From positions 1 through 7,667 of the forward strand of contig CALJXB010000412.1 of NCBI GenBank assembly GCA_937974415.1: 7,667 bases of DNA, written 5' to 3'. The notes under the pieces were generated by a model, which did no database searches, had not been told where the DNA came from, and saw nothing but the letters and a program-made list of their open reading frames with translations. The DNA comes from an uncultured Kiloniellales bacterium. Lineage in GTDB: Bacteria > Pseudomonadota > Alphaproteobacteria > Kiloniellales > JAKSDN01. Shown here piece by piece: positions 6,234-7,667 of the stretch. The first letter of the stretch is position 1. Every line of letters begins with the position of its first letter. A program made the position numbers and the translations under genes.

Positions 6234-6953
6234 TCACGCGGCGCGAAAAGCTGTCTCGGAATCGTCCTGTTCCATAATCTGCAGTACCGTTTCGCGCGCC
6301 GCCTCCAGATGCGCCAGACTCGCGGAACGTGCCGCCAACCGGTCTCGGCTGGTCAGGGCCGAGGTGAGACGACGCATGTCTTCCAGCGATGCCTCCCGCC
6401 GTGTGGGGTCCAACAGCAGCCGGCTGCGCAGATAGTAGATTCGGTCGGCCACATTCGCGAGCGCTCGCCGTATTTCCTCGTTCCTGCAGCCGGTGAACAA
6501 GGTATCGTAATAGCGTTCCTTGGTCGCCCGCATTCGCGCTAGGTCGAAATTCACCAAACATCGTTCCAACTCCGTGAGCGCTTCGTTGAGTGTCGCGATC
6601 TCCTCGTCGCTCGCCCGTTCGGTGAATAGCTCCGCCGCCTGGGTTTCCAACGATGACCGCAGCTCGAAGATCTCTACGATTTTGCGGGCACTCAGCCTGG
6701 CAACCCGGTACCCGCGATAGGATTGGTGCTCGATCAGACCTTTCGCTTCCAGGCTCACCAGCGCCTCGCGCAGGATGGACCGGCTGGCGCCCGTAAATTC
6801 GCAAAGCTCCCGTTCCACCAGTTTTTGACCGGCCTTGAATTTTCCATCGAGAATTGCGTTGCGCAGGGCGTCCTGCGTGCCCGCGCGTAGGGTCGACTCG
6901 TCGCGGGCGGCGGTCTTCCCCCTGTTCTTCCCTGTACCAGCAATGGAATTCAT
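6234..6953 (-). CDS. GntR-family transcriptional regulator, FCD subfamily
   Basis: From ATG 6953 this is a 239-residue regulator. The winged helix-turn-helix covers about residues 22-87, with LRNAILDGKFKAGQKLVERE, the recognition part GASRSILREALVSLEAKGL, and the wing SYRGYRV. The FCD effector domain runs from about 92 to 225. In many FCD proteins Asp and three His bind a metal; here the first His position is Tyr149 (RYYDTLF), the second is Met193 (LEDMRRL), and only His215 (LAHLEAA) remains. I chose ATG 6953 because GAGG lies 8 bases upstream; the longer frame begins at TTG 6971. The palindrome at 6978-6987 sits 25 bp upstream of the start, so autoregulation is likely, and the same core in the 2846-3137 region suggests that it represses the catabolic operons until a pathway compound binds. 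The effector is unknown. Confidence 0.92.
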   Translation of the reverse strand: MNSIAGTGKNRGKTAARDESTLRAGTQDALRNAILDGKFKAGQKLVERELCEFTGASRSILREALVSLEAKGLIEHQSYRGYRVARLSARKIVEIFELRSSLETQAAELFTERASDEEIATLNEALTELERCLVNFDLARMRATKERYYDTLFTGCRNEEIRRALANVADRIYYLRSRLLLDPTRREASLEDMRRLTSALTSRDRLAARSASLAHLEAARETVLQIMEQDDSETAFRAA

Positions 6954-6977
6954 TTGTGAGACCTCGGACAACCATAA

Positions 6978-6987
6978 TTGTATACAA
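6978..6987. promoter_or_regulatory. Candidate GntR autoregulatory operator TTGTATACAA
   Basis: A perfect 10-bp palindrome 25 bp upstream of the GntR start codon and identical to the core of the 14-bp palindrome at 3028-3041. A -10-like TACAAT is contained in it on the minus strand, although no good -35 box is visible at 17 bases. It likely mediates repression of the repressor gene itself. Binding is inferred. Confidence 0.65.
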
Positions 6988-7181
6988 AGTATGTATAGGA
7001 TCGGGATCGATTCGTACAGAGCTTCGTGGCGCCAACGGCATTTTCGCAGGCGGTTCCTTTAATACTCAAATCCCGTCCTTTGCCGATATTATGCGAGCCC
7101 GAGGCGGTGCATGGCCGTTGGGACGGCCCAGTGGCGTGCCAGCAGGCCCTGGGAACATTCTGTAATTACGTTGCTATAGAC

Positions 7182-7198
7182 GATAATTTGTCCGACAA
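7182..7198 (+). promoter_or_regulatory. -10-like box and second-class operator ahead of the SnoaL-like gene
   Basis: GATAAT (7182-7187) resembles a -10 box and is followed at once by the dyad TTGTCCGACAA (7188-7198), a perfect palindrome about a central C. That places the dyad at the expected start of transcription, a common repressor position. No convincing -35 box is seen. The dyad differs in one base from 2944-2954. Confidence 0.4.
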
Positions 7199-7241
7199 TT
7201 CTTCCAAGCGCATCGGATAGATGTACGGAAGGAACCCCGCA

Positions 7242-7649
7242 ATGTCGCAAGCCACAATTGGAGCAGCAGCCAACGCCGAACCGATCACGCTCGAACTCCT
7301 CGATGCGATCAGCGATGCCTTCAACAGAAACGATGTAGATGCGGTGATGGCGCATTTCGCCGAGGATGCGATTTTCGACCACGGTGCCGGTCCGGACATC
7401 CACGGCAAGCGGTTCAGCGGCACGCGGGAGATCCGCGCGGTCTTTCAAGCTTTGTTCGAAAGTGTCGAGAGCGTCAACTGGAAGACCCTCGACGCGCGGA
7501 TCGCTGGCGACAAGGCCTATTGTGAGTATCACCGCGTCGCCAAACTCAAAAACGGCGATGTTCAGGATTTCCTGAGTATCGACGTGCTCACCTTCCGCGA
7601 CGGGCTGATCGTGCACAAGGATACATACTTCAAGAATCGGACGTCCTGA
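7242..7649 (+). CDS. SnoaL-like / NTF2-like protein
   Basis: This 135-residue protein has the usual SnoaL-like (NTF2 superfamily) pattern. A first helix ITLELLDAISDAFNRNDVDAVMAHF (about 15-39) leads into FAEDAIFDHGAGPDIHGKRFSG (39-60), then a helix TREIRAVFQALFESV, and three or four strands ending LTFRDGLIVHKDTYF. Members fold as a cone-shaped alpha+beta barrel and include isomerases, cyclases, hydratases and many proteins without known activity; Asp46, His47 and Asp52 line the region that often forms the pocket. I chose ATG 7242 because AAGGAA lies 7 bases upstream; ATG 7221 would add seven residues and destroy that spacing. It is transcribed away from the GntR gene and has its own candidate operator, so it is probably part of the same regulon. 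A following gene may begin near the right edge, but it cannot be judged. Confidence 0.88.
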   Translation: MSQATIGAAANAEPITLELLDAISDAFNRNDVDAVMAHFAEDAIFDHGAGPDIHGKRFSGTREIRAVFQALFESVESVNWKTLDARIAGDKAYCEYHRVAKLKNGDVQDFLSIDVLTFRDGLIVHKDTYFKNRTS

Positions 7650-7667
7650 TAGTCCTGCCCGGCATGA

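Larger units (their letters stand above)
6954..7241. promoter_or_regulatory. Divergent control region between the GntR and SnoaL-like genes
   Basis: This 288-bp region holds the TTGTATACAA palindrome (6978-6987) next to the repressor gene and the TTGT-CCG-ACAA dyad (7188-7198) next to the SnoaL-like gene. A small perfect hairpin lies between them: GGCCGT (7113-7118), loop TGGG, ACGGCC (7123-7128), without a T-run. Short frames in the region start poorly and look like no known protein. Confidence 0.7.

Noticed and set aside
6954..6971. TTG start of the GntR gene
   Set aside because: ATG 6953 is preceded by GAGG at 8 bases; the TTG start would consume that site and has none of its own.
7113..7128. 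Small hairpin GGCCGT-TGGG-ACGGCC in the GntR/SnoaL intergenic region as a terminator or small RNA
   Set aside because: Six base pairs without a T-run or clear promoter; too weak to call on its own.
7664..7667. ATG at the right edge as the start of a next gene
   Set aside because: Only four bases remain and no convincing ribosome site precedes it.

Overview
This is a GC-rich stretch of bacterial chromosome (or large replicon) with AT-rich intergenic regions. It holds eight protein-coding genes, one cut by the left edge, and no RNA genes, mobile elements or CRISPR arrays that I can see. Gene style, codon choice and the family mix (FCD-type GntR regulator, LuxA-like monooxygenase, carboxymuconolactone-decarboxylase-like protein, Xsc-like ThDP enzyme) suggest an alphaproteobacterium. 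That placement is inferred from general resemblance, not from a marker gene.

Layout. A leftward operon fills positions 2845 to 1: a ThDP-dependent enzyme of the acetolactate synthase/sulfoacetaldehyde acetyltransferase superfamily, an alpha/beta hydrolase resembling 3-oxoadipate enol-lactonases, and a small YdhR-like alpha+beta-barrel protein that runs off the window. A 292-bp divergent control region (2846-3137) separates it from a rightward operon (3138-6132): a carboxymuconolactone-decarboxylase-family protein, an NAD(P)-dependent aldehyde dehydrogenase and a LuxA-like flavin monooxygenase. Converging on this operon is a GntR/FCD repressor gene (6953-6234). A second divergent control region (6954-7241) separates the repressor from a rightward SnoaL/NTF2-like gene (7242-7649).

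How the parts fit. The set looks like one regulated catabolic module: a flavin monooxygenase to oxygenate a substrate, a hydrolase to open an ester, lactone or ring-cleavage product, a ThDP enzyme to cleave or decarboxylate a keto intermediate, and an aldehyde dehydrogenase to oxidise the aldehyde released. The small CMD-like, YdhR-like and SnoaL-like proteins are plausible isomerase, decarboxylase or accessory steps. The substrate cannot be read from the sequence.

The strongest non-coding signal is regulatory. The palindrome TTGTATACAA occurs once in each divergent region: at 3028-3041, extended to a perfect 14-bp palindrome, and at 6978-6987, just ahead of the GntR gene. Each region also carries a second, related site, TTGT-CCK-ACAA, at 2944-2954 and 7188-7198, near the other divergent gene. 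This suggests that one repressor controls all four transcription units.
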